A stretch of 54,631 nt of DNA from an uncultured Treponema sp. (lineage in GTDB: Bacteria > Spirochaetota > Spirochaetia > Treponematales > Treponemataceae): assembly GCA_947170195.1 (NCBI GenBank), contig CAMVSS010000002.1, positions 1 through 54,631 of the forward strand, in the 5' to 3' direction. Below the pieces are notes generated by a model. It made no database searches, was not told the origin of the DNA, and saw nothing but the letters and a program-made list of their open reading frames with translations. Made by a program: the position numbers and the translations under genes. Each line of letters starts with the position of its first letter. Positions within the stretch are counted from its first letter, which is position 1. Shown here one piece after another: positions 1 through 10,076 of the stretch.

Positions 1-68
1 TGTTGTTCACTACCGTTGGAGCAGGTGCTTGCCATCAAAGAAGAACTTACCACAGCTCACGTATAGCT

Positions 69-3000
69 TTACGGCTCCGGCGGGTCTGTGCTGTCGTCAA
101 GAGAAACAGAGAACCATATTCTGCAACGGTCATAATGACTTATTTGCTCGCCGTTATTGTCCCAGTCAAGACTGTCAAAACTCTTATTAGATTTTAAAGC
201 TGATAAAGTTCTTGTTGTAGTGTACGCGCCTTTTGGAATGTACCCCATATTTCTTCCTGTAAAGTGATCATAGGCAGAACCAGTGTAAAAGTAGAAATTA
301 CTGTCTTTAGATGTAAGCCATACAAAATTTTTGTCAGACGGAGTGTTCCAATAGTAATTATAAGCATAGTTTCCGTCTTTTGAGCTTGATGCGCAATTAT
401 TAAATATATGCGTAAACGACATTTCATCATCGTATTCATCATCTGGATTGCCAGCTGTCAGATAAAATGTTTGTTCTGTGCAAGGACCTTCATCGACATC
501 AAGACCATACCATCCGTGCAATTGTGAATTAATCTGCACCTTTACAGGCTTAACTCTTACCCTCACTCTCGTTATCGCCGTTACGCTTTCACTTTCCTTT
601 GTAAGAGTTGCACTCAGTGTATGGTAGCCGTCGTCTAGTGTTGTTACGGCTGTCGGGTCGGTAGTAGTGCCGTCAAGCTTGAATTCCATATTCCAGCCAA
701 TATCTTCATACGGATTAGTGACACTCATGTTCAGGTTGTCGTATTGAGTATATCTGTATTTGATTACAGCATAGGTTTTATCTTCGTTGTTTTCGTCTTC
801 ATGAATTTCAGTTCCGTAAACAGTTCCGTTAGGGAACGTGCCGTCAAAGGAGAAGATGACGTTCGTAAGGTAGCCGTCGTTCGAGATGTCAAAGAGTTTC
901 AGCTGGTCTGATTGCTTTATGCTGAATTTTGCCCGCTCGTCTGCAGTCGTTGTGGCAGACGAGTCTGTAACGGAAAGAATCTGTGTTCCGTCCGCATATT
1001 CCTGCGGGGTAATCATTGCGACACTGCTTTCAGAAAGAGAGTTTTTAAGCGCAACCGTTTTTCCTGTAACAAGGTAGAGGTCGTTGTTCCTGCCGCTTCC
1101 GGCCGGAACCGAGACCGAGCCGCCGAGAGTCAGGCTTCCGTTGTTCATGAATACGCCGCCGCCTCTTGAAGCTGCGGAATTTGATTCGATGGTTCCGCCC
1201 GAAAGTTCTGTCGTTCCTGAGACATAAATTCCGCCGCCGTCTTCGGTCACGGAGTTGCCTTTTACAAGCCCGCCTGTCATTGCAAGGCTTCCGGCAACAT
1301 AGATTCCGCCGCCCTGCTCGGCAGAGTTTGCTTCTTCCGCTGAGCTTCCGCCGATTGTTCCGCCCTCAAATGTGAATGTTTTTCCGTACTCGATGAAGAC
1401 ACCGCCTCCGAATTTGTTCGCAGTGTTTCCTTTTATTACGGCCGTTCCGCCAGCAGAGACAGTTCCTCCGGCACAGTAAATTCCGCCGCCGCTTGTTGCA
1501 GTAGCCTTATTTCCCGAAATCTCTCCGCCGGTGATGCTTGTGATTCCGCTTTTTGCGTAGATTCCGCCCGCACAAGGAGATTCGTTTCCGCTTATCTTGC
1601 CCCCTGTCATCGTGAATTTCGCCTCATTACATCCTGTTTCAAATGCGACGGCTCCTCCGTCATCTTTTGCGGTGTTTCCTGAAATCTCTCCGCCGCTCAT
1701 GGTAAATGAACCTGTTCCCCGTATGTACACGCCGCCGCCAGCGACTGTTCCGCTGGAATGTGTCGCATGGTTTCCGGAGATTTTTCCATCTTCCATGATG
1801 AACTCAGCATTTTCGCAAAGGTCAATTCCTCCGCCACAGTATGCGCTGTTTCCGCTTATCTCGCCGCCTGTCATCGTGAACTTGGTTTTTCCAATGTAAA
1901 GGGAAACTCCTCCGCCATTTTTATTTGAAAAGGCCGTGTTTCCGCTGATAACGGAATCTTCATCCATGGAAACTTCTGCCGTAACAATGGCGTTTCCTTT
2001 CATACCAATGCCGCCTCCAACTCCCTCATTCTGTGAAGTTGTCTTGTTTTCCGTTATGGAGCTGCCTTCTATCGCAAGTTTCGCACAGTAAACGGCAATT
2101 CCGCCACCGTACCCAGATGACTCGTTCTTTTCGACAACAGAATTTGAAAGCGTTACGTCCGCGCCGCCTCCGATATAGATTCCTCCGCCGGACGAGGACT
2201 TACCGTTCGTAATCTTAAGATTTTTTATCGTTACGGGCTTTGAGGTTGCGATAGTGAGCACGGAGCCTTTCTTCTGACCATCAAGGATGTCAGTTTCGCT
2301 TCCCGTCGTGCCCTGAATCGTGAGTGCATTCACTTTTGAGTCGAGGCCGGACGGAAGCTCCGTCGTTGTCGCACCTGTTTTCGGAACGACGGTTCCGGTT
2401 ATGTTTATCGTGTAGTCTTTTGATGAGTCTCCGGTGGAAAGAATCGAGCTTACAACCTTTGCGACTGTCTTTGCAGGAGCGTAGAAGGATCCCGGATTTG
2501 AGTCGCTTCCGTTCGTTCCATCAACGTAGAAGTTCGTGAGGGCACTCATCTCAATCAGTTCCTGGGTAACCTCGAACGTCCCGTCGCTTTTGATCGCTGA
2601 TATCGAATTCGTCGCAGGCTCGCTCCATTCGTTCGTGGTGAGTCCGTCGTATATGTTGATGGTTTGAAATGCAGTGTAGAGGAGCTTTCGGTTTTCTGCG
2701 TCAGAAGAGTCATAAAATTTCAGCTGCACCCGGTAGATTCCTGATTTTACGCTCATGGCAGATGCAACTTCCCCCATTCCGATGACTATAACTAGATTTC
2801 CTATCGTAACATGCTTTTGCGATCCGTACAGCACGAGGCTTTTTTCTCCGCCCGTAGTAAAGTAGCCCGATGGCCAGTTTGATTCTTCCCCATCTACAAG
2901 CTGCATCGTGACTGCGTTTACGGATGACGGAACTTTTATGTCGAGCAGGACTTTCCCGCTTCCGTCTGCAGTTTGAAGTGGATTGAGCGTAAAATCCGCT

Positions 3001-3662
3001 CGGAAAATAGAGTTCTCCGCGGAAAGCGTGCGCTCAACTTCCTGTGACTTATAGATTACAGTGTCTGCCGAATCTTTTATTGTGGTCTCAAAAATCCATG
3101 TTCCGTAAGGAATGTTCATTGAAAAAGTGACGTTGCCGTCTTCGGAAGAAAAGTCCGAGGCCTCAGTTTCAACCGTTTCGCCTGTTACTGTGTTTACGGC
3201 CTTCGCGTGGTATGTGTAGCTTTCAAGATTGGTTATGTCCGAAGGAACCTGTGCCACGGCTGATTTTGAGATTTCTAGAGGGGAGAAAGTGCCGTCCGAG
3301 TCGTTTTCAGAAGATGCCGTGCCGGAAAGTGACTGGTTGTCAGCTGTTTCGCTTCCGGAAGAAAGTGATTTTCTTGCCGCGTTTACCGCAGCAACTATGC
3401 TTTCAGGATACGCGCCCTGTGGAAGAGAGACCGTGCCCGTTATCGTGGCGTATTGAACGGATTGCGTGGCGGATGAGGCCGTACTGAAATTTGAGATGAG
3501 ATTTTGCAGAAGAAGAAGTTTTTTGTTGTTTTCTGAGTTTGCAGGAGGGTCAAAAAGGTTTGAGCAGGAAGAGAGCGCGAAGACTGAAAGCGAGAGGAGA
3601 GCGGCTGCGGCAAAGGTGCGGAAAGCTTTCCTGCCCTTAGAAAATCCAAGGAAAGAATCCAT
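69..3662 (-). CDS. Large putative lipoprotein with right-handed beta-helix / polymorphic-membrane-protein-like repeats
   Basis: Minus ORF 69..3815. Most likely start is the internal Met (MDSFLGFSKGRKAF...) at about 3662, followed by a lipobox-like signal (LLSLSVFALSSC). Contains YVDGTNGSDSNPGSFYAPAKTV (typical beta-helix entry) and 13 GG[GA][IV] coils with SGN.A motifs. Confidence 0.8.
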   Translation of the reverse strand: MDSFLGFSKGRKAFRTFAAAALLSLSVFALSSCSNLFDPPANSENNKKLLLLQNLISNFSTASSATQSVQYATITGTVSLPQGAYPESIVAAVNAARKSLSSGSETADNQSLSGTASSENDSDGTFSPLEISKSAVAQVPSDITNLESYTYHAKAVNTVTGETVETEASDFSSEDGNVTFSMNIPYGTWIFETTIKDSADTVIYKSQEVERTLSAENSIFRADFTLNPLQTADGSGKVLLDIKVPSSVNAVTMQLVDGEESNWPSGYFTTGGEKSLVLYGSQKHVTIGNLVIVIGMGEVASAMSVKSGIYRVQLKFYDSSDAENRKLLYTAFQTINIYDGLTTNEWSEPATNSISAIKSDGTFEVTQELIEMSALTNFYVDGTNGSDSNPGSFYAPAKTVAKVVSSILSTGDSSKDYTINITGTVVPKTGATTTELPSGLDSKVNALTIQGTTGSETDILDGQKKGSVLTIATSKPVTIKNLKITNGKSSSGGGIYIGGGADVTLSNSVVEKNESSGYGGGIAVYCAKLAIEGSSITENKTTSQNEGVGGGIGMKGNAIVTAEVSMDEDSVISGNTAFSNKNGGGVSLYIGKTKFTMTGGEISGNSAYCGGGIDLCENAEFIMEDGKISGNHATHSSGTVAGGGVYIRGTGSFTMSGGEISGNTAKDDGGAVAFETGCNEAKFTMTGGKISGNESPCAGGIYAKSGITSITGGEISGNKATATSGGGIYCAGGTVSAGGTAVIKGNTANKFGGGVFIEYGKTFTFEGGTIGGSSAEEANSAEQGGGIYVAGSLAMTGGLVKGNSVTEDGGGIYVSGTTELSGGTIESNSAASRGGGVFMNNGSLTLGGSVSVPAGSGRNNDLYLVTGKTVALKNSLSESSVAMITPQEYADGTQILSVTDSSATTTADERAKFSIKQSDQLKLFDISNDGYLTNVIFSFDGTFPNGTVYGTEIHEDENNEDKTYAVIKYRYTQYDNLNMSVTNPYEDIGWNMEFKLDGTTTDPTAVTTLDDGYHTLSATLTKESESVTAITRVRVRVKPVKVQINSQLHGWYGLDVDEGPCTEQTFYLTAGNPDDEYDDEMSFTHIFNNCASSSKDGNYAYNYYWNTPSDKNFVWLTSKDSNFYFYTGSAYDHFTGRNMGYIPKGAYTTTRTLSALKSNKSFDSLDWDNNGEQISHYDRCRIWFSVSLDDSTDPPEP

Positions 3663-3800
3663 TTGTCGCCCCCCCCGCCTATACAGATATATAGCTATAT
3701 TTAAAAAGAAACTTTTCATACTGCGCTCCGAAATTTTTTTTACTTTCCCTGATATTTTAATGCAGTTAAAAAAAAATTTCGAGTTTTTATCAACAATAAA

Positions 3801-3831
3801 AAACGGGACTTGCAAAAAAGAAGTCCCGTTT
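3801..3831 (-). terminator. Rho-independent terminator downstream of fabG
   Basis: Inverted repeat aaacgggact-(11 nt)-agtcccgttt, followed on the minus strand by a T-run. Confidence 0.65.
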
Positions 3832-3856
3832 ACATTGCAGGTTTTGTAAGAAAAAC

Positions 3857-4600
3857 TTACGCGCCCATTCCTCCGTCAACGCCAATGACCTGTGCAGTAA
3901 CGTAGGTGCTCAAATCGCTGGCAAGGAACAAAGCTGCATTAGCGATATCTTCCGGAGTTCCGGCACGCTTGAGTGGAATCTTGTCGATCATAGCTTTCTG
4001 CAAGTCTTCCTTGAGAACAGCAGTCATGTCAGTCGCGATGAATCCCGGTGCGATTGCGTTTACGCGAACGCCACGTCCGCCGACTTCAGCCGCAAGGGAT
4101 TTTGAATATGCGATGAGACCGCCCTTCGAAGCGGCATAGTTTACCTGACCACCGTTTCCATGAATTCCGACGATAGAAGACATGTTGATGATTGATCCAG
4201 AGCGCTTCCTGATCATGTCGTTTGATACGATCTGACAGATGAGGAATGCAGAAGTCAGGTTGATTCTGAGAACATCGTCCCAGTCATCTTTTTTCATGCG
4301 GAATGAAAGTCCGTCGCGAGTGATTCCGGCATTGTTTACCAGAACATCAAATCCGCCAGCCTCAGCAAGAGCAGCCTTTACGACCTCGGTAACCTGCTCT
4401 GCGTTTCCGACATCAGCATAAATCTCATGGAAAGCGACTCCGTTTTCCTTTGCAAGAGCTTCTAAATCAGCTTTTGCAACACTCGGCTTTGAACAAAGTC
4501 CCCAGACCTCACAACCGTTTTTCAGATATGCTTCAACGATTCCACGACCGATACCACGGCTTGAACCAGTAACAAGTGCTTTTTTATTCTTCAACAACAT
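3857..4600 (-). CDS. fabG: 3-oxoacyl-[ACP] reductase
   Basis: SDR family: TGSSRGIGRGI nucleotide-binding motif, NNAGITRD, YAASKGG catalytic motif, PGFIATDMT. Confidence 0.93.
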   Translation of the reverse strand: MLLKNKKALVTGSSRGIGRGIVEAYLKNGCEVWGLCSKPSVAKADLEALAKENGVAFHEIYADVGNAEQVTEVVKAALAEAGGFDVLVNNAGITRDGLSFRMKKDDWDDVLRINLTSAFLICQIVSNDMIRKRSGSIINMSSIVGIHGNGGQVNYAASKGGLIAYSKSLAAEVGGRGVRVNAIAPGFIATDMTAVLKEDLQKAMIDKIPLKRAGTPEDIANAALFLASDLSTYVTAQVIGVDGGMGA

Positions 4601-4614
4601 AATTTTCTCCTTTT

Positions 4615-5574
4615 TTACAGTGCGTTAATTCCGTCCCAGGTATTTACCGGAGTTGCGGCAAGTGAAGTTCCGAATTCAGTCTGTCCCCACAATCCGCTCA
4701 AAACTTTTCCCGGACCAACTTCAAGGACGTTCCAGCCATCAACGCCACCCTCAACTGAAATAACGTTTGCGAGAACAGCTTCCTCATCAGTCCACAAAAC
4801 AGGATGTGTCAGGTGGAGAACCGCGCTTGCCTTTGCATCAGCACCCTTTGTAACTTCTTTACCTGTTACGTTTGAGAACAGGTGGATTTTCGGGTCGTTG
4901 AAAGTAACGTCAGCGAGCACTTTCTCGAACTCGTCGGCAGCTTTCTGCATGAGCGGTGAATGGAACGGACCTGCAACAGCAAGACGAACGGCGCGGCGTG
5001 CACCAGCAGCCTTGGCAGCTTCCTCAGCGGCAGAGAGGGCATCAAATGTTCCAGAGATTACAGTCTGCTTTACACTGTTCATGTTTGCAGCGTAAGCGTC
5101 TTTGATTCCCTTTGCAATCTCGACAACCTTTCCAGGCTCAAGACCGAGAATTGCGCTCATGCCAGGAGCATGTCCTTCATTCTCAGCTGCAATTTCCTCA
5201 CAAACTTTCTGCATGATGAGACCGCGCTGGCGAACAACCTTGATAACGTCCTCAAAGCCAAGAACTCCTGCAGCATACAAAGCAGGGAATTCTCCCAAAG
5301 AAAATCCCATCGCAGCAGACGGCTCAATTCCCTTGTCCTTGAGGGCTGCCATTGTAGCGATTGAAGCTGTCGTGATGGCAATCTGAGAGTTGTCAGAACG
5401 GCTCAGCTCACTGGCCTCGCTGTCCCACATCAACTTTGTCATATCAAGATTTATAATTGAAGAAACATCATCGATTACCTTTTTTGCAGAAGCTGAATTT
5501 TCCGCAATGTCTTTCAACATACCAGGAGCCTGAGCGCCCTGACCTGGAAACAAAAAAGCATACTTCTTAGACAT
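4615..5574 (-). CDS. fabD: Malonyl-CoA:ACP transacylase
   Basis: FLFPGQGAQAPGM, GFSLGEFPAL nucleophile elbow, GPFHSPLM. Start placed at internal Met MSKKYAFLFPGQ. Confidence 0.92.
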   Translation of the reverse strand: MSKKYAFLFPGQGAQAPGMLKDIAENSASAKKVIDDVSSIINLDMTKLMWDSEASELSRSDNSQIAITTASIATMAALKDKGIEPSAAMGFSLGEFPALYAAGVLGFEDVIKVVRQRGLIMQKVCEEIAAENEGHAPGMSAILGLEPGKVVEIAKGIKDAYAANMNSVKQTVISGTFDALSAAEEAAKAAGARRAVRLAVAGPFHSPLMQKAADEFEKVLADVTFNDPKIHLFSNVTGKEVTKGADAKASAVLHLTHPVLWTDEEAVLANVISVEGGVDGWNVLEVGPGKVLSGLWGQTEFGTSLAATPVNTWDGINAL

Positions 5575-5699
5575 ATACCTGTTCTCCTTGTGAATCAGAT
5601 TCATGAGTTTTATTTTGACATTTTTCAAAAGAATGTCATTTTAGTGCTATTTTATATAATGATTTTGTTTTATGCAATACAAAATAAGGACGATTCCGC

Positions 5700-6731
5700 T
5701 CAGTCAAAGACAGGATAGCATTCAAAACCGGCTGTTTTCAGCTCTTTTCCGATTGTGCCATCCTTATTCTCATCAACGATAACTATATAGTAGGTCGTAC
5801 CGCTCGGACGAAGCTCAGAAGTGATTTTTGCATCAAATCCCTTTGCCTTAACTTTATCAACCAAAGCCTGGGCGTTGACTTTATCCTTGAAAAGTCCAAG
5901 CTGCTGTCGGACGATTTTTTCAGAAGAAGATTTATTGGATTTTTCTGGGGCAGATTCTTTTTTTGGCGCAGGCTCAGGAGCAACAGGCGCAGCTTCAGAA
6001 GATGTCGCAATGTCCTCGTTTTTGATGTCAGGAAGATCAACACCACTCCTTGGAACAAAATACCAGAACGGAGTCGGCAGAATTTGAACCTCGCCTTTTA
6101 CAATCGAAGCTTCCATACTGTTCGGGAAAGCTTTCTTGAGCCTGTCGGAGTAAACGGCGTCTCCGGTCAAATGCCAGAGCGTGAGCAAAACAGACGCCTT
6201 GACGCTCGACATCGAATCAAGATCCGAATACGCTTTTAAGAGCGCGACCGCTTCCTTTGTATCCGACTCATTTTTTGCCTTGCACAATGCGCTCCACTGC
6301 TCATACAGCTTCACGTGCGCAATGATTCCGGCGTCTTTTGAATTTCTGACAGATGAATTAAGGTAACTGTCAGCAGAAGTATAATCACCGGCGCAGAGTG
6401 CGCACCTTACCGCATCAACAACCAGCTGCTCGGAGCTTTTATATGGCAGCGACGGATCCGTTCCCGCAGCCCCCTGAAAACCGGCGGCCGTTGCATAGGC
6501 TTTTTGTGCATCAGCATACAGCCCGACATGCTCCAAAACTTCTCCCAAAAAAGTGTAGACGATTCTTTTTTCAGACTGAGACTGAATCTGAGCCACAGTC
6601 TTTTTAAGATAGGCGATTGAATCATCCACCGAGGATTTTTTTGCCGCCTCACCGATTACGCTTTTTGCAGTCTGGGAAAAAGCAAAAGAGATTTGAAGGA
6701 ACAGGAACAAAAGGAATACACTGCGTTTCAT
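5700..6731 (-). CDS. Exported SPOR-domain protein
   Basis: N-terminal signal peptide. C-terminal QLGLFKDKVNAQALVDKVKAKGFDAKI...YYIVIVDENKD resembles a SPOR domain. Confidence 0.75.
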   Translation of the reverse strand: MKRSVFLLFLFLQISFAFSQTAKSVIGEAAKKSSVDDSIAYLKKTVAQIQSQSEKRIVYTFLGEVLEHVGLYADAQKAYATAAGFQGAAGTDPSLPYKSSEQLVVDAVRCALCAGDYTSADSYLNSSVRNSKDAGIIAHVKLYEQWSALCKAKNESDTKEAVALLKAYSDLDSMSSVKASVLLTLWHLTGDAVYSDRLKKAFPNSMEASIVKGEVQILPTPFWYFVPRSGVDLPDIKNEDIATSSEAAPVAPEPAPKKESAPEKSNKSSSEKIVRQQLGLFKDKVNAQALVDKVKAKGFDAKITSELRPSGTTYYIVIVDENKDGTIGKELKTAGFECYPVFD

Positions 6732-6743
6732 AAGCACCGTTTA

Positions 6744-7358
6744 TTACGAAAAACATTCCTCGACTAAACCCGCAAGTTCAGCCAGGTCAAGCGGCTTTTT
6801 GAGGAAACATTTTACACCCAAAGTCTTGACCTTGTTCTCAACCTCAAGATTTTCGAGCGCGGTGACAACAATGATTGCCGGATTTCCGAATTTTCCGCTC
6901 TCGTTTATTTTTTTGCAAAGCTCAAGGCCGTTTATTCCAGGCAAATCAAGATCAAGGATCAGGCAAGCAGGTTTTCGCTCGGACATCTGCGCACCGGCAT
7001 CAAATCCGTCGTAAGCCTGAAAGATATCGACTTCCGGGAATTTTTTCTTCATATACTTTGCAATAACAGCATTGAGTCCGCAGTCATCATCGACAATAAG
7101 AATAGTTTTTTCGGTAAACTTAGGATTTTTACAAAGCGCGAAAAGCTCCTGAGGAATTTTCATTTTTCGGCTGAGCATAAAATCTGTCAAATCATCAGGA
7201 TAGACTCTAAACTGACCGCCAGGGGTCTTGAAAGCCTTTAAAAATCCGCTTCTGATCCAGTTTATGGCCGTCTGATTGACCACTCCACATATTTTTGCAA
7301 CTTCCAAAGCTGAATAAACAACTGGTTTATCTTCATTCTGCTGCATATCAATCTTCAC
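6744..7358 (-). CDS. Response regulator with N-terminal excisionase/MerR-like HTH and C-terminal receiver domain
   Basis: YSALEVAKICGVVNQTAINWIRSGFLKAFKTPGGQFRVYPDDL (HTH), then TILIVDDDCGLNAVI...LILDLDLPGINGLEL...VVTA...KCFLKKPLD (REC). Confidence 0.85.
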   Translation of the reverse strand: MKIDMQQNEDKPVVYSALEVAKICGVVNQTAINWIRSGFLKAFKTPGGQFRVYPDDLTDFMLSRKMKIPQELFALCKNPKFTEKTILIVDDDCGLNAVIAKYMKKKFPEVDIFQAYDGFDAGAQMSERKPACLILDLDLPGINGLELCKKINESGKFGNPAIIVVTALENLEVENKVKTLGVKCFLKKPLDLAELAGLVEECFS

Positions 7359-7845
7359 CTTTATGACTTTTTATGACCCATTGAATCATTCTGTACGGAA
7401 AGCCGCTGTCCATCAAGAATTTCAGCAACTTCTCCCCCTGCTTTCCCTGCGAGGCAGCCTTTTCATATGCCTTGATGCACAGTTCTTCTTCTGGATGATT
7501 ACTAAAATATTCGTTTATTGCGTTTTCTGCAACAGATTTTGCAATCCCTTTTGAAATAAGTTCTTTTAAAACCCTGATTTTTCCATGATTTTTGAAAGCA
7601 CAGTGATTTCGAACCCAAAAAGAGGCATACCGCGCATCATCAAGATAATGCTTTTCTTCCAAAAAATCCAATGCCGCCGTTATATTTTTTGAAGAAAATT
7701 TTTTCTGAGCAAGTTTTCTCTCAAGGCCTGCACGATACTGCTCACACCTGGCAAGATATACACCTGCCTTCTGAATGACAGCCTTATACTCAGCCTTTTC
7801 GTCCAGATATTCCTGTTGATTTTCAGCGTTTTCAAACTCATCCAT
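7348..7845 (-). CDS. recX: Regulatory protein RecX
   Basis: LDFLEEKHYLDDARYASFWVRN...GKIRVLKELISKGI typical of RecX. Overlaps the start of the downstream regulator by 11 nt. Confidence 0.8.
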   Translation of the reverse strand: MDEFENAENQQEYLDEKAEYKAVIQKAGVYLARCEQYRAGLERKLAQKKFSSKNITAALDFLEEKHYLDDARYASFWVRNHCAFKNHGKIRVLKELISKGIAKSVAENAINEYFSNHPEEELCIKAYEKAASQGKQGEKLLKFLMDSGFPYRMIQWVIKSHKGED

Positions 7846-7927
7846 AGGCGCAAGTTTTGCGGAACGAGACTGCAGCCAAGTTTTTGAGCCAAGTCAGATT
7901 TTCGTCCGCCGCATTTAAAATAAATAA

Positions 7928-7949
7928 CGCCAGCAAAAAATTGCCGGCG
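7928..7949 (-). terminator. Terminator of the rplM-rpsI operon
   Basis: cgccagcaa...ttgccggcg hairpin followed on the minus strand by an A/T-rich tract. Confidence 0.55.
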
Positions 7950-7971
7950 CTGATTGATAAGAAAATTTTGC

Positions 7972-8367
7972 TTATCGTTTGCTGAACTGGAAGCGGCGGC
8001 GTGCACCACGCTGACCGTACTTCTTTCGCTCAACCATACGAGAATCTCGTGTGAGGAATCCGTTAGCCTTGAGTGATGTGCGAGCATCCGGATCAATCTG
8101 GAGCAATGCTCTTGAGATTCCGTGCAAGCAAGCTGCAGCCTGTCCCTTAAGACCGCCACCCTGAACGTTAATCAGGATGTCATATTTGTTCTCGTAGCTA
8201 GTTACGAGGAGAGGCTGATGAACTGTGCGAACCTGAGCCTCAGTCGGGAAATATTCTGCAACATCTTTTCCGTTTACAACGATTTTGCCAGAGCCTTCAC
8301 GAACGAAAACACGAGCAACTGATGTCTTTCTTCTACCTGTTCCGATTGCAATGTTTTTTACTGCCAT
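7972..8367 (-). CDS. rpsI: 30S ribosomal protein S9 (uS9)
   Basis: [27 protein letters not shown]...[27 protein letters not shown]. Confidence 0.98.
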   Translation of the reverse strand: MAVKNIAIGTGRRKTSVARVFVREGSGKIVVNGKDVAEYFPTEAQVRTVHQPLLVTSYENKYDILINVQGGGLKGQAAACLHGISRALLQIDPDARTSLKANGFLTRDSRMVERKKYGQRGARRRFQFSKR

Positions 8368-8379
8368 GACCGACTCCTA

Positions 8380-8808
8380 TTACAACTCAATTGGTGTTGG
8401 GTTCTGTGATGCATGTGGATGCTCAGAACCAGCATAAATTTTTACGTTTGCCATGAGTTTGCGTCCGAGACGACCGTTTGGCAACATTCCAGCGATTGTG
8501 CGTGAAAGAGGATCAGTAGGATGTTTTTCCAACAACTTTTCGAATGTGTAGCTGCGGAGACCGCCTACGAAACCAGTGTAGTGACGATAGAGTTTTTCAG
8601 TTGCTTTATTGCCTGAAACTGCAACTTTCTCAGCATTGATGATTACTACATAGTCACCCATTTCCTGGTTAGGAGTGAAAGTAGGTTTGTTTTTTCCGCG
8701 AAGAAGCATTGCAACTTTAGCTGCAACGCGTCCGAGTGGTTTTCCGGCAGCATCGATGATGTACCAGTCGCGTTTCTGATCTTTTTCGTTTACGAAAATA
8801 GTTTTCAT
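8380..8808 (-). CDS. rplM: 50S ribosomal protein L13 (uL13)
   Basis: WYIIDAAGKPLGRVAAKVAMLLRGKNKPTFTPNQEMGDYVVIINAEKVAVSGNK. Confidence 0.98.
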   Translation of the reverse strand: MKTIFVNEKDQKRDWYIIDAAGKPLGRVAAKVAMLLRGKNKPTFTPNQEMGDYVVIINAEKVAVSGNKATEKLYRHYTGFVGGLRSYTFEKLLEKHPTDPLSRTIAGMLPNGRLGRKLMANVKIYAGSEHPHASQNPTPIEL

Positions 8809-8951
8809 GTATATACCTTTAAATTAAAAAGTTTCTGCACATTTCTGATTTGCATCTTCAGTCATGCACAACAGCAGATGATGAGCAGTCACCTGCAATG
8901 AATATACGGGGAAAATCAATATAAATTTTTTTAGCGTTCTAGTCAATAAAT

Positions 8952-9203
8952 TCAGACGTTCTTTTTTGAATCTTCTGCCTCTGCACGGAGAGCTTCCTCT
9001 TCCTCAAGGCGAGCTTCGCGACGATCTTTTATATCTGCAATTCCGACAAGGATCGCGATCAACGCTATTATCGCCGCAACTACCGGAGAAGCTCCCTTCA
9101 AGAAAAAAAACACCTCGTCATTCCAGCCAAGTCCGCCCGGAAGACATGCGTAAACGGCAAAAGCTATGCACGCAATTCCTAAAATAATAGTAAACATAGT
9201 CAA
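8952..9203 (-). CDS. Small membrane protein of unknown function
   Basis: 83-aa ORF with two hydrophobic segments and a charged tail; no recognisable family. Confidence 0.6.
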   Translation of the reverse strand: MTMFTIILGIACIAFAVYACLPGGLGWNDEVFFFLKGASPVVAAIIALIAILVGIADIKDRREARLEEEEALRAEAEDSKKNV

Positions 9204-9287
9204 ATAATCTCACAGTATTTCTGTCGAATTGTCAATACAAATGCAATTCAATTGAAGAGAATACTTGAAAATGATATTATCCGCATC

Positions 9288-10076
9288 ATGCTGAATAAAA
9301 AAGATTTTAAGCTTGCGCTGCAGGCTTCTTCACCGATTTTTTTCGGATATATCTCAATCGGGCTGCCATTCGGACTTGTCGTTACAAACGCAGGCTATCC
9401 GTGGTGGCTCGCGCCGCTCATGAGCATTTTCATTTACTCGGGAACAGCCCAGTACATAGCGATCGCGCTTTTTGCTTCGGGAATCTCAAAAGGAGACGCA
9501 TACTGGCAGACGCTTCTTACAATCCTCGGAATAGAATTCGTCATCGGAATCAGGCATAGCTTTTACAGCCTTTCCCTGCTCAGAAAATTCGGCGGAACAG
9601 GCAAATGGAAGCTTCCCCTGATTTTTACGATCACCGACGAGACTTATGCTGTACTTGAGTCATGTGAAGTCCCGGAGACCGCGGACAAAGGCGCATTCTA
9701 TGGAACAATTTCATTCCTCGATTATTCCTACTGGCTCATCGGAACGCTTGCAGGCGCTCTCATCGGAAATTTCATTCCGACAGGATACTTGAACGGAGTC
9801 GATTTCGCACTTTCAGCCCTCTTTATCGTAATAATGATAAACCAGCTGCGCGAGACAAAGGATTTTCTTCCATCTATTATTGGCATACTGACATCGGTCT
9901 TTGCAATCACTCTCTCTTACCTCAAAATCGGGGCGCGGACATTGCTTCCGTCCCAGCATATAATTCTTGTTGCGCTGTCGCTCGGAATAGCCGCAATCAT
10001 CCTTCTGCGATCGTTCTCAGATTCAAAACGAAAATCAGATTCTTCTAAACAAAACGAATCTCAGGGAGGGAAATAA
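9288..10076 (+). CDS. azlC: AzlC family branched-chain amino acid exporter subunit
   Basis: GYISIGLPFGLVVTNAGYPWWLAPLMSIFIYSGTAQYIAIALFASG; starts at internal ATG (MLNKKDFKLA). Followed by an overlapping AzlD-type ORF. Confidence 0.88.
   Translation: MLNKKDFKLALQASSPIFFGYISIGLPFGLVVTNAGYPWWLAPLMSIFIYSGTAQYIAIALFASGISKGDAYWQTLLTILGIEFVIGIRHSFYSLSLLRKFGGTGKWKLPLIFTITDETYAVLESCEVPETADKGAFYGTISFLDYSYWLIGTLAGALIGNFIPTGYLNGVDFALSALFIVIMINQLRETKDFLPSIIGILTSVFAITLSYLKIGARTLLPSQHIILVALSLGIAAIILLRSFSDSKRKSDSSKQNESQGGK

Noticed and set aside
3229-3849. Plus-strand ORFs opposite the 5' part of the beta-helix lipoprotein
   Set aside because: Overlap the lipoprotein coding frame, no recognisable domain, no plausible independent gene structure.
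5629-5699. Possible tRNA or small RNA in short intergenic gaps such as this one
   Set aside because: No cloverleaf or T-loop consensus could be made out by eye; no tRNA is claimed anywhere in the window.
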